From positions 496,001-560,000 of the forward strand of contig CAMDCN010000001.1 in the NCBI GenBank assembly GCA_945890485.1: a DNA stretch of 64,000 bases, read 5' to 3'. The DNA comes from Candidatus Sulfopaludibacter sp. SbA3. GTDB lineage: Bacteria > Acidobacteriota > Terriglobia > Bryobacterales > Bryobacteraceae. The position numbers were made by a program, and so were the translations under genes. Below the pieces are notes generated by a model. The model was given only the letters and a program-made list of their open reading frames with translations, did no database searches and was not told where the DNA came from. Shown here in pieces: positions 9,389 to 18,836 of this stretch (the stretch's first letter is position 1; the number at the start of each line of letters is the position of its first letter).

Positions 9389-12276
9389 AGCACGCCTCGT
9401 AGAATTTCTTTCTCGCGCGCCGTGAACGGATTAACGCTCGCGGTGGGATCCATCATCCCGGTGGTTGCCACCGGGGTATGGTCCCCAGGGCCAAACCGCG
9501 CTTTCTTAAACTGGTTTTTGGACTCGTGGGCCGCTTCGTGGGCCACGGTGACTTGAGTCCGGGCAGCCGACATCCCCGCGGTAACGTAGGCTCGCTGTCC
9601 CATGGATACGCCCTGTCCGTTGATCCATCGGGCATCGGGGTGAATCGTCCGGCCTTCTACGGTAATCCGCAGCCAGGGGAAGGCCGTCCATTCAGCGGTG
9701 GTCGAATCGGCTCCGGCGGAGGCCGAGTACTTGGGATGCTCATACTCGATCGACACGAGCGTGTTGACGGGAACACCTGCATCGGGCGCCCAGTTTTGGC
9801 AGCCTGCGTTGTAGGCGGCGATGATGCGATCCCGCCAAGCGGTCACTTTGACAATGATTGCGCCACGCGCGGCCATTTGCGCGGGACCGGCGGGTCCATT
9901 GGCTGCAGTGGTTTCCGCGGCGGTAGGCGTTTCGGCGGCGAGTTTCTGCTGATGGGTCGCCCAGTTCAGCATCGTGAGAGAACCGTGGTCCCAAAGGCCG
10001 ATGTACTTCACTGTGCGGTTCGCGGCGATGGCGTTGACGGTGCCGAGGTCGTACTCGGTGAAGGTATCGGCGGTGTAGAAACTGCCTTCTTGAATCGCCT
10101 TCGTGCCGTGGGTGGAGACGTGGGTTTGGCCCACCATCTCGTAGGGCGTCAGGACAATCCTGCGATGTACGGTGAGCTGGGCCGATTCCTTATTCTTGGT
10201 AGCCAGGGTGGCCTTGACCTTGTACTTATTGCCACCTACGCCGGACGGGAGGAACCAGATTGAGGCGACGCCCATTTTGGCGCCAGCGTTGGCGGTAAGC
10301 GCGAGGGCCGAGGTCTTGAAGCCATCCGTTGAGGAGGCAGTGGAATCAGGATGGGCCTCCCAGTAAAGCGCGGCCGCGTCGCCGGCTTTGCCCAGGGTGG
10401 CGGGGGCGGCGTAGACGAAGGAGTTCGCCGCGGTCGTGTTCCCGGCGTCGGGCGTGAAGGTGAATTTCACATTGAGGCCCAGCGGGGTGACCACGCCAGT
10501 GCCGTCCTTTTTCTTGAGGAAGACCTTGGCTTTGACAAGCTTCTTGGCTACCGGATCGTTCATCCGGAGCTTGTTGCCGGGCGCATCAACGGTCAATTCG
10601 ATTTTGTCGACTTCGACCCTGGTGGGCTTGGTTCCCTTTCGGCTGCCATCGGCGAGTTGGAGGCTCACTGAATAGGGGCTGCGCACGGGACCCAGGCGTT
10701 TCCCATCGGTTCCGCGGCCGTCCCACTCAAACGATTTTCCATCGCCATCAGCTTTCTCGGCAGCGTCGAGTTCCCGCTCGAAGATGATGGTCGCCGGGGC
10801 GGCATCGCTGACGACGGTGAATTTCACAGTTTCGCCGGCGAGGTCCTTGATGTCGTAGGTCACGGTGAGGGTTTCAACGCCGGGGGCGAAGAGGGGGTCG
10901 ACGTTGACGAGTGTCAGCTTCTGGTCAGGCGTCGAGGGCCCGGGCGGGATGACCGGGGGGATGACGGGAGGAATCACGGGGCCCGGCGCGGGCGGCGCGG
11001 GCGCGACTGGAACAGGCCACGGCGTGGCGGGGCCGAGTTTTTCTTCGACGGTCTTGTAAAAGTCCGGGAAGCGGATTTCGCACTGCCCGCCGGGGAGCGG
11101 GTCGACGCGGAGTTTGGCTTGATTGTCGAGTGACCCGGTCTTGGGTCCGCTCGTTAGCTTGCTGTCGTACTTCTCGGTCGGGAAGATCTTGGCGTCATGC
11201 TTCGGCCAGTACTTCTTGGGGGCCTGCATGGGGTATTCGGCCAGCTTGAATTCAATCCACTCAATCGTGGCGGCGGGCGGCGGAGGCATCACCCCTTCGC
11301 AGGGTGAGGAGACGGTCAGACGGTGATAGAAGCGGCAGCCAAACGTATCGAGGGTGTCCGCGAATTTACGCCGGGAGGCTTGCGGATTGCGCCGGACGGC
11401 GGCATCGGACCACAGCCGTTTCTGGCAGCCGCCTACCCCTTCGCTGGCGCGCGGGCAGGGCCACTTGTCCGATGGCGGCGTGCCGGGCCGGAAGAGCAGG
11501 ATCAGAACCCGGCGGTTGATGCTGTTTTCCCGGTTGCGCTCCTCGGTGGAGAGAGACTGGCTTTCGGCTTGGGAGAAGACCATAGCCGGGTTGAACTCGC
11601 CGCAGCCTTGGTAGTCTCCCTTGCCCCCCGCGTCCTTGCCCTGGCCGAAGAAGTCGGCCTTGGTGAGCTTGTCGGCGCAGAGGAAGTCCATGTAAGCGGC
11701 AAAGAGCTTCGCCCGGGTGAGGGGGCCCGCGGCGCCGTCGACGGTGAGCCCGCCGGCAGACCGTTGGAAGGATTCGATACCGGCCTTCGTCTTCGGCCCG
11801 GACACTCCGTCGATGGGACCGGGATCGTGACCGAGCGCGGTGAGCATTTCCTGGATGGAGCGCGTGCCCCAGCCTTCCGAGGATCCGCCCTCCTGGTAGA
11901 GATCTTCCCAGCGATCGGTGTCGCGAATCAGGACGGCGTAGACGGATTCGGCGCGGCGGCCGCTCAAGGCCTTGTTAAACACGTCGTCACCCACGGGGTC
12001 GGCATGTCCGAATACGGAGAGCGGCGCTTTCGGGTGTTTCTTCAGCAGCGCCGACAGTTCGGCGAATTCCCGCTTCGTCGAGGGAAGCAAAAACGTCGAC
12101 CCGAAAGCAAAACGGACGTCGTCAAGCTTCCAGCAACCAACCGGGATCAACTCCATCCGGATGGTGTTCTTGCCCTTGTCCGCCGTCGAAGGGGATACCA
12201 GTACCGGCAGGAGCGACGCCGCCGGGTGGTCCGCTGTTACCCCACCGACCGATTGACCCTGATCCTCATTTGCCAT
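9385..12276 (-). CDS. OmpA/peptidoglycan-binding protein with zincin-like C-terminal domain
   Basis: A 963-residue multidomain protein. I start it at the ATG at 12276; a TTG at 12372 would add 32 residues, and neither has a clear ribosome binding site. Domains in order: an OmpA-like segment (LSVFGHADPVGDDVFN, then LSGRRAESV), a PG_binding_1 domain (SIQEMLTALGHDPGPIDGVSGP, then a second half ending in LTVDGAAGPLTRAKL), a Pro-rich linker (PPVIPPVIPPG), a FlgD-like Ig region (FEWDGRGTDGKRLG) and a C-terminal enzyme-like domain. The last has HEAAHE (His913, Glu914, His917), a further His933 and a Met-rich turn GMMDP, a zincin layout. No signal peptide is seen. It heads the four-gene cassette and is a candidate cell-wall-targeting effector or structural adaptor. 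Confidence 0.82.
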   Translation of the reverse strand: MANEDQGQSVGGVTADHPAASLLPVLVSPSTADKGKNTIRMELIPVGCWKLDDVRFAFGSTFLLPSTKREFAELSALLKKHPKAPLSVFGHADPVGDDVFNKALSGRRAESVYAVLIRDTDRWEDLYQEGGSSEGWGTRSIQEMLTALGHDPGPIDGVSGPKTKAGIESFQRSAGGLTVDGAAGPLTRAKLFAAYMDFLCADKLTKADFFGQGKDAGGKGDYQGCGEFNPAMVFSQAESQSLSTEERNRENSINRRVLILLFRPGTPPSDKWPCPRASEGVGGCQKRLWSDAAVRRNPQASRRKFADTLDTFGCRFYHRLTVSSPCEGVMPPPPAATIEWIEFKLAEYPMQAPKKYWPKHDAKIFPTEKYDSKLTSGPKTGSLDNQAKLRVDPLPGGQCEIRFPDFYKTVEEKLGPATPWPVPVAPAPPAPGPVIPPVIPPVIPPGPSTPDQKLTLVNVDPLFAPGVETLTVTYDIKDLAGETVKFTVVSDAAPATIIFERELDAAEKADGDGKSFEWDGRGTDGKRLGPVRSPYSVSLQLADGSRKGTKPTRVEVDKIELTVDAPGNKLRMNDPVAKKLVKAKVFLKKKDGTGVVTPLGLNVKFTFTPDAGNTTAANSFVYAAPATLGKAGDAAALYWEAHPDSTASSTDGFKTSALALTANAGAKMGVASIWFLPSGVGGNKYKVKATLATKNKESAQLTVHRRIVLTPYEMVGQTHVSTHGTKAIQEGSFYTADTFTEYDLGTVNAIAANRTVKYIGLWDHGSLTMLNWATHQQKLAAETPTAAETTAANGPAGPAQMAARGAIIVKVTAWRDRIIAAYNAGCQNWAPDAGVPVNTLVSIEYEHPKYSASAGADSTTAEWTAFPWLRITVEGRTIHPDARWINGQGVSMGQRAYVTAGMSAARTQVTVAHEAAHESKNQFKKARFGPGDHTPVATTGMMDPTASVNPFTAREKEILRGVL

Positions 12277-12444
12277 CTGTTCGTATACGCGGAAACGGCT
12301 GGTGAGTTGCCTCAAGTCCGTCCCGCCCCCCGCGGGGCGTCGCCCAATCCTCCAGACCTCAATTGTAGACAAAGCAGCCGATCAGGAGCCTGGACAAAAT
12401 AGACCGAGGAGACAGGAGGTGGAGAGTGGTACCGTTAGGCGTTC

Positions 12445-14232
12445 ATGTTCGCAATCGCTCTCCTGGCCGCCATCGGTATCGCACTCCACCTTGCTACGGG
12501 CAACCCATGGCCGCTCTACGTAGTACTTGCGATCGGCGGACTGCCGCTGCTGTGGGATCTGCTGAAAAAGCTTTGGGCGCTCGACTTCGGTTCTGACCTG
12601 TTGGCCGGCATGTCGATCCTCACTTCGATTTTGCTGGAACAGTATCTGGTCGGCTCGATTGTCGTGCTGATGCTGTCGGGTGGTTCAGCACTGGAGGAGT
12701 ACGCCCTGCGGCGAGCTTCGGCGGTGCTGGAGGCGCTGGCGAAGCGCATGCCGCGGGTGGCGCATCGACGATCCGGAACCGAGATTGCGGATATCCCATT
12801 GGAGCAGGTGGCCCTGGGCGATACGTTGGTCGTGTTTCCGCACGAGACGTGCCCGGCAGATGGGACCGTGGTGGCGGGCCGCGGCACGATGGACGAGTCC
12901 TTTCTGACCGGGGAGCCGTTCCGCATGGCCAAACTACCGGGTGCGGCGGTGCTCTCCGGCGCGATCAATGGCGACGCCGTGTTGGAGGTCCGCACTGACA
13001 AGCTGCCGATCGATTCCCGCTATGCCCAGATTATGCGCGTGATGCAGCAGGCCGAAGAGTCCCGGCCGGCCATGCGCCGTCTGGCGGATCGTCTGGGCAG
13101 TTGGTATACCCCGCTGGCGCTGGCAGTCGCCGGCGCAGGCTGGGCGCTGAGCGGCGACCCCAGCCGATTCCTCGCGGTGCTGGTGATCGCGACGCCGTGT
13201 CCCTTATTGATCGCCATTCCCGTGGCGATTCTCGGCGCGATCTCGTTAGCCGCCCGGCGCGCCATCATCATCAAAGATCCCGCGTTACTCGAACGGATTG
13301 ACACTTGCCGGACGTTCATCTTCGACAAGACCGGGACCCTTACTTATGGCCGGCCGGCCCTGACCGGCATTGTCACCGCGCCGGCGGTAAACCGCCGCGA
13401 TGCGCTGACTTGGGCGGCCAGCCTCGAGCAGTTTTCAAAGCACCCGTTGGCGGCGGCCGTGCTCTCTACGGCGGAGGCCGAAGGGGTGCCGCTGGCGCCG
13501 ATCCTGGAGGTGAGCGAGAAGCCGGGCCAGGGGCTGACGGGACAGTTGGACGGCAAGTGGATTCAGATTACGGGGCGATCCAAAGTCGCCTTGGCGGACC
13601 TGCCTCCGACGCAGCCGGGCATGGAAGCGTTGCTGCTGGTGGATGGCGCGTTTGCCGCCGCATTCCAGTTCCAGGATGCTCCGCGCGCCGAGAGCAGGTC
13701 GTTTATAGGCCATCTGCATCCTCGGCATGGCGCAGTGAAGGTGCTGCTGCTTTCCGGCGACCGCGAGGCGGAGGTCCGGTATCTGGCCGAGCAAGTGGGC
13801 ATCTCCGAGGTGCTCTATAGCAAAAGCCCAGAGGAGAAGGTCGCCATCGTGCGGCAGGAGACAGCATTGGCTCCGACGCTGTTCGTGGGCGACGGGATCA
13901 ATGATGCTCCGGCGATGCAGGCCGCCACCGTGGGTATTGCTTTCGGGCAGCACAGCGATGTGACGGCGGAGGCGGCGGGGGCGGTGATTCTGGAAGCCTC
14001 GCTGCACAAGGTGGACGAGTTGATCCACATCGGTCAGCGGCTGCGGCGAATCGCGCTCCAGTGCGCGGTGGGGGGGATGGCGTTGAGCGTGATTGGCATG
14101 ATCGCCGCGGCGACCGGGTATTTGCCGCCGGTGGCTGGGGCGGTAGCGCAGGAGTTTATCGACTTGGCGGCGGTGCTGAACGCCCTCCGGATGGCGTTGC
14201 CACCCGGAGAGCTCAGCGACATTGATTCTTAG
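12445..14232 (+). CDS. Heavy-metal-translocating P-type ATPase
   Basis: P1B-type cation pump of 595 residues in the inner membrane. The actuator motif TGEPF, the ion-site motif TPC (residues 250-252), the phosphorylation site DKTGTLT (Asp294) and the hinge GDGINDAP are all present. There is no N-terminal metal-binding domain, and the protein starts directly with transmembrane helices. The usual CPC/CPH signature is replaced by TPCPL, so the metal cannot be assigned to copper or zinc by motif. The gene is divergent from the effector cassette and has no adjacent metal regulator or chaperone. A purine-rich stretch (12411-12425) lies too far upstream to be a normal ribosome binding site. Confidence 0.92.
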   Translation: MFAIALLAAIGIALHLATGNPWPLYVVLAIGGLPLLWDLLKKLWALDFGSDLLAGMSILTSILLEQYLVGSIVVLMLSGGSALEEYALRRASAVLEALAKRMPRVAHRRSGTEIADIPLEQVALGDTLVVFPHETCPADGTVVAGRGTMDESFLTGEPFRMAKLPGAAVLSGAINGDAVLEVRTDKLPIDSRYAQIMRVMQQAEESRPAMRRLADRLGSWYTPLALAVAGAGWALSGDPSRFLAVLVIATPCPLLIAIPVAILGAISLAARRAIIIKDPALLERIDTCRTFIFDKTGTLTYGRPALTGIVTAPAVNRRDALTWAASLEQFSKHPLAAAVLSTAEAEGVPLAPILEVSEKPGQGLTGQLDGKWIQITGRSKVALADLPPTQPGMEALLLVDGAFAAAFQFQDAPRAESRSFIGHLHPRHGAVKVLLLSGDREAEVRYLAEQVGISEVLYSKSPEEKVAIVRQETALAPTLFVGDGINDAPAMQAATVGIAFGQHSDVTAEAAGAVILEASLHKVDELIHIGQRLRRIALQCAVGGMALSVIGMIAAATGYLPPVAGAVAQEFIDLAAVLNALRMALPPGELSDIDS

Positions 14233-14244
14233 AACAGCACGTTC

Positions 14245-17200
14245 TTAGAACAACACCTTCATAACCAGAACGACTTGGCGGGTGGCGTTGTTCTGGGCGG
14301 GGTTCAGCTGCCCGAAGCGGGGGTCAGTAACATTGCTGGCGACAATCTGGCCGAAATAGGCATAGTCGAGAGCATTCTGCATGTCCGCACGGATCTGCCA
14401 CCGGACGCGTTCAAAGAAGCGGAATTCTTTGTAGGCCGAGATCTCCCAGCTGGCAAGGTGGGGGCTACGGACATCGGGGAACCGCGTCGGGAAGTCGCGC
14501 AGCGTGAACGGCGCCTGCGCGGTGCGGGGAAAGAGCGACACGTCGTAGTACTTGTCGAAGAACGGGTTGAACTCCGACCGGCCCGCGGCTTGCGCGGCGG
14601 CGTCGCGTTGTTCATTCGTCAGCTTCGCGCTGCGCGCGGCCAAGGGGCTGGCGTTCGGAAAATCAAACGGGACACCGCTACGCCGCATGTACTGGACGTT
14701 GAGGTTCCATCCGCCAAACACCGCATTGCCCGCACCGTTGAGGCCGTTGAGGAAGCGCTTGCCCTTGCCGAAAGGCAGTTCGTAGGTAACGAGGGCGGAA
14801 AAGGTGTGCGGAATGTCCCACTGCTGCAGCCGCTGTTCGAGGTCCGCGCCCAGGAGGTTGGCGGTGTTGACCGTCTGAGGGTTGAGCGGAGTCAGCTTCT
14901 CAAGCGTCTTCGACCAGGTATAGGAAAACTGGCCGGAGAAGCCATTGGCGAAGCGGCGGGAGGCCTTGGCTTGCAGGGAGTGGTACGACTGGGCGCCATA
15001 GGGGACGTTGTTCAGCGTAACCTGACTGAAGTGCGGGTATGCATTCAGGAGGACCTGGCGGGGGACAGTGGCGCCATTGATTGCCGAGCCGGGGAGGAGG
15101 CCAGCCATGGGATTGGGAACCTGCGCATTGAAGTACGCGGCACGCTGCGCCAGAGGCAAACGTTCCAGCTCCGCGAGCGGAATGTAGTTCGTGCTGAAGC
15201 TGCTGGGAAGTTTCGAGGTGAGGTTGCCCGAATAGCTCACGTCGGTAAGCCACGTGTTCCCAATGGTGCGCTGGAAGCCGGCAGAGAACTGTTGCGAGTA
15301 TGGCAGGGGGCGGTTCAGATATTGGGCAGTGATGCCGAGACCGAGGTTGGTGGACAGGCCTTGGCTGGATCCGATAGGTTGCAGCAGGCCGTTCGGGAAC
15401 AGGCTAGTGGGGAACGGATCGTTCAGGAAGCTGGCCGGGGTGAGGTTGTTATCGGTACTGGCGATGACGGTGGTGGGCTGGCTAAAGCCAGTGGCCGGGC
15501 CAGCCGCATTCTGGCCGAGGTAGCTGAGTCCGTAGCCGCCGCGGAAGACCCACTTGGGCAAAAATTGCCAGGCAATCCCGACTCGCGGCTGCCAATTGTT
15601 CTGGTCGCGATTAAAGGCCTCGCGATCCGATCCGGAGGAGCCGGCGAAAAGCAAACCACCATTCAAAGCGAGGCCCTGCACCCGGCTCTGGAGCGGGCTT
15701 GGCTGGTCGAAGGCGAATCCGCGAACCTGCCGGTTGTACCGTTCCACGATCGGCCCTTCGTAGTCCCAGCGAAGGCCGAAGTTAAACGTTAGCGTTCTAG
15801 TGACCTTCCAATCGTCCTGAAAGAAGAAGGCGCCATAGGTGTTTTGATAGGCTGGCCAGACATTCTTTGCCACGTCGCCGGAGGTGATCGCCCCCACCAG
15901 GAAGGTGGCAAGTTCGTTGCCGCTGAGGGCGTCGGCCTGCTGCGGGTTCCGCTGGGTCCAGTTGCGGCCGAAGTTGTAGGTGCCGGACGAGGCGCCGGGG
16001 TTGTGGTTGTTGGAGTTGTAGAGCCGGAGTTCGGCGCCCATCTTCCAGGTTTGGCGGCCACGGATGACAGTCAGATTCGGCTGGATGGAATAGGTGTCCT
16101 GCGTCTCGTAGTTCGCGGTACGGGTGGAGCCGAGCGGAGAGATATTGTTGCCGGTGAAGTTGAAGCGCGGGAACTGGCGGACATCGAACTGGCTGACGAG
16201 CCGTTCGGAGAAGCCGAGTTCGGTGGGGTTGAAGTTCAGGCCGAACACGTTGCCGGAGAAGCCTTCATAGCGGGCGAGGCCGCCTCGGAGATTGAACACC
16301 ATCGACGAGCTAAGAGTGTAAGTCCAGTCGGCCCCCCAGTTGCGGGAGATACGCGTGGAAGGAGCTTCCGTAGACGGTTCGGCGGCGTTGGTTCCCCATT
16401 GAACGCGGGCGAAGTTGAACCAAGGGGTCTGGCCGTAGCGCCAGTTCACGCGGCTCTTGTCAGAGGCGACCCAGTCCATCTTGCCGAGCCATTGATCGTA
16501 GTCGTTGCGGGAGCTGTTCACGAACAAATAGTTGTTCTGACCGTCGAGGCTTTCGCTGATCCGATTGGCCGGCGGATAGAACTCGATGGTCCGTGCGGCA
16601 ACCGGGTTGATGCGATTGCGAGGAATGACATTGCCTGCGAAGGGCTGGCGGGGCGAGGTCAGCGGATCGAAGATGAGGATGGGCTGGTTGGCGTTGGTAA
16701 CCAGCTTTGAGAAGTCACCGGTCTTTTGCTCGGCGGTGGGGACGGTCCAGAGCTGCGTCTGGGGGTTCCGTTCGCGAAGACCTTCGAGCGACACCATCCA
16801 GAAAAGCTTGTTTTTGCCGTTCACGAGTTTCGGAATCAGCACGGGACCATCGAAACGGAAGCCGTACGTGTTATTCCGATAGGCGGGTTTGCGCACGCCG
16901 GCGGAGTTGCGGGAGTAGCCGTTCGAAATCAGTTTGTCGTTCTTGAAGAACTCGAATAGTTCGCCGTGGAATTGGTTGGTACCGCTGCGGAGGTTGATCG
17001 ACGTCGTACCGCCACCGACGCGGCCAAACTGCGCGTCGTAGGTGTTGGTGATGATGTTGACCTCTTCAATCGCCTGCAGAGCCGGCGCAAAGGAGGCGCT
17101 ACGGCTGCCACGGGTGGAGGTGATGCCGTCGAGCAGAATCTCGTTTTCGCCGCTACGGCCCCCGTTGATGGAGACGCCGTTAATATTGCCGAAGGCATAT

Positions 17201-17703
17201 AGCTCGTAATTGCCCCAGTAATTGCTCGTCTTGGTGACGCCGGGGAGCGAGTATTGAAACTGAAACAAATTACGGCCGGAGGTGGGGATGTCGGAGATTA
17301 GCTTGGTGCTGATGGTGCCGCTGCGTACCGCGGTCTCCGTCTGGAGCAGGGGCTGTTCCGCCGTAACGGTAACGCGCTCGCTGATCGAGCCAACCTGCAT
17401 CTGTACGTTCAGATTCACGCGATCGACGGCGGTCAGTTGCAGACCTTCGCGGAAGAGTGGCTTGAAGCCATCCTTTTCAAAGCGGATCGTGTACGCGCCC
17501 GGAGGGAGGAAGGGAGTTACGTACCGCCCGGCATCGTTGGTTACGGCCATGTAATCGACACGCCGGTCCAGATTCTGTGCAATTACTCGTACACCAGGGA
17601 TCGACGCCCCGGTAGCGTCATTCACGTCGCCGGAAATGACCGCACGAAAGTCCTGAGCGAAAACCGCTCCTGTCAATACTAGAAAACCCAGCAAGGCTCG
17701 CAT
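14245..17703 (-). CDS. TonB-dependent receptor with carboxypeptidase-regulatory-like domain (Oar-like)
   Basis: Outer-membrane protein of 1152 residues. A cleavable signal peptide (MRALLGFLVLTGAVFA) is followed by a CarboxypepD_reg-like beta-sandwich (about residues 20-105) and a plug domain (RVTVTAEQPLLQTETAVRSG). A long beta-barrel ends in an aromatic-terminated strand (VVLVMKVLF). This architecture is greatly expanded in Acidobacteria and usually imports oligosaccharides or other large ligands. The substrate is not indicated by its neighbours. The gene is convergent with the P-type ATPase and divergent from a CE4 deacetylase across only 51 bp, an AT-rich stretch that must carry both promoters. 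Confidence 0.95.
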   Translation of the reverse strand: MRALLGFLVLTGAVFAQDFRAVISGDVNDATGASIPGVRVIAQNLDRRVDYMAVTNDAGRYVTPFLPPGAYTIRFEKDGFKPLFREGLQLTAVDRVNLNVQMQVGSISERVTVTAEQPLLQTETAVRSGTISTKLISDIPTSGRNLFQFQYSLPGVTKTSNYWGNYELYAFGNINGVSINGGRSGENEILLDGITSTRGSRSASFAPALQAIEEVNIITNTYDAQFGRVGGGTTSINLRSGTNQFHGELFEFFKNDKLISNGYSRNSAGVRKPAYRNNTYGFRFDGPVLIPKLVNGKNKLFWMVSLEGLRERNPQTQLWTVPTAEQKTGDFSKLVTNANQPILIFDPLTSPRQPFAGNVIPRNRINPVAARTIEFYPPANRISESLDGQNNYLFVNSSRNDYDQWLGKMDWVASDKSRVNWRYGQTPWFNFARVQWGTNAAEPSTEAPSTRISRNWGADWTYTLSSSMVFNLRGGLARYEGFSGNVFGLNFNPTELGFSERLVSQFDVRQFPRFNFTGNNISPLGSTRTANYETQDTYSIQPNLTVIRGRQTWKMGAELRLYNSNNHNPGASSGTYNFGRNWTQRNPQQADALSGNELATFLVGAITSGDVAKNVWPAYQNTYGAFFFQDDWKVTRTLTFNFGLRWDYEGPIVERYNRQVRGFAFDQPSPLQSRVQGLALNGGLLFAGSSGSDREAFNRDQNNWQPRVGIAWQFLPKWVFRGGYGLSYLGQNAAGPATGFSQPTTVIASTDNNLTPASFLNDPFPTSLFPNGLLQPIGSSQGLSTNLGLGITAQYLNRPLPYSQQFSAGFQRTIGNTWLTDVSYSGNLTSKLPSSFSTNYIPLAELERLPLAQRAAYFNAQVPNPMAGLLPGSAINGATVPRQVLLNAYPHFSQVTLNNVPYGAQSYHSLQAKASRRFANGFSGQFSYTWSKTLEKLTPLNPQTVNTANLLGADLEQRLQQWDIPHTFSALVTYELPFGKGKRFLNGLNGAGNAVFGGWNLNVQYMRRSGVPFDFPNASPLAARSAKLTNEQRDAAAQAAGRSEFNPFFDKYYDVSLFPRTAQAPFTLRDFPTRFPDVRSPHLASWEISAYKEFRFFERVRWQIRADMQNALDYAYFGQIVASNVTDPRFGQLNPAQNNATRQVVLVMKVLF

Positions 17704-17754
17704 TGTGAAACGATAACATTAATAGGTTAATTCTGAACTACATAACGATTCTTA

Positions 17755-18606
17755 ATGATTACTCGCAGACACCTACTTTTGGCCTCACTTTTCGACTCCC
17801 GACAAATCGCCCTCACCTTTGACGATTTCAATCCGTCGGCGCTGGCCTCCGATGATGTTTCCGCTGCAAACCACAGGTTTCTACGCCATTTAGATCGCGC
17901 CGGTTTGGAGGCGACTGCTTTCGTAATTGGCGGCGTGAACCAAACCGCCGCGTGCCGCGCCAACCTGGAGGCGTGGTCCCAGGCCGGCCATCGAATCGCC
18001 AACCATACCTGGTCGCATCGGAACTATAACAACCCGGCCATTACGGGGGCCGAGTTCGCCGCTGACACTGCCCGGGCACACACGTTCGTTTCTACGTTTC
18101 GAACCTTTACACCGATGCTTCGCTTCCCCATGTTGAAGGAAGGCGAGACAGCCGACAAGCGCGATTCCATGCGCCGCTGGATGCGATCGGAAGGCTACCG
18201 GAATGGCCATGTCGCCGTCGACGGCTGCGATTGGCTGTACTCGCAGTACTTCGTTCGCGGCGGGCTCGCCGAGAAGTTCCGGCAGCCGTACTTGAACCAC
18301 CTGGAGCGAATGGCGAATTTTTCCATGGGTTTGGCAGGAGGACTCGGCATCAACGCTCCGCTGACGCTGCTGCTGCACTACAACGCGATCAATCTTGCCT
18401 TCCTACCCGACGTTATCGCGCATTTCCGGTCACTCGGGTGGCGGTGGGTCGACTCTTCCCAAGCCTTTGCGGATCCCCTCTACAGCAAAGAGCCGAACCG
18501 GCTCCCCGCCGGGGAATCGCTGCTTTGGGCGCTTGACGGCGGGCGGGAGCGCCACCAGGGAGAACAGGATAAGGCAGAGGAGGACATTCTCCGCCGCCTG
18601 CTCTAG
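17755..18606 (+). CDS. Polysaccharide deacetylase family protein (CE4)
   Basis: A 283-residue metal-dependent deacetylase-fold protein. Motif 1 is TFDD (residues 21-24), supplying the catalytic base and a metal-ligand Asp. Motif 2 is HTWSH (His84 and His88), the other metal ligands. The N-terminus has a short hydrophobic stretch (HLLLASLF) but no convincing cleavage site. CE4 enzymes remove N-acetyl groups from peptidoglycan, chitin oligomers or exopolysaccharide. It is divergent from the TonB receptor, and no terminator is seen after it. Confidence 0.9.
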   Translation: MITRRHLLLASLFDSRQIALTFDDFNPSALASDDVSAANHRFLRHLDRAGLEATAFVIGGVNQTAACRANLEAWSQAGHRIANHTWSHRNYNNPAITGAEFAADTARAHTFVSTFRTFTPMLRFPMLKEGETADKRDSMRRWMRSEGYRNGHVAVDGCDWLYSQYFVRGGLAEKFRQPYLNHLERMANFSMGLAGGLGINAPLTLLLHYNAINLAFLPDVIAHFRSLGWRWVDSSQAFADPLYSKEPNRLPAGESLLWALDGGRERHQGEQDKAEEDILRRLL

Positions 18607-18836
18607 TTTCTGTGAAAACTGTCATAAACGCTGTATCGGAGTTAGTCGTCTACCCGTTTACTACGGTTCGCGTCATCGGTTCTGTGCTTCCCATGATCTA
18701 CACCACCCACGGAATTTCGAACAAGGCGGCCCGTTTACGATTGGCCGGGGTGTTCGCGGTTTGCACTCGGGTGGGTTTACGGGGGCCATGGGAGGGGAGG
18801 TTCTGTTCAACCAGGCGGCTCGACCGCGTGAGAGGG

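Noticed and set aside
10960-10990. Short tandem repeat in the OmpA/zincin gene
   Set aside because: It encodes a Pro-Pro-Val-Ile linker repeat and is explained by a flexible interdomain linker, not a mobile or CRISPR repeat.
14275-15792. 505-codon plus-strand open frame opposite the TonB receptor
   Set aside because: Pure antisense shadow of a long homologous gene, with no recognisable domain.
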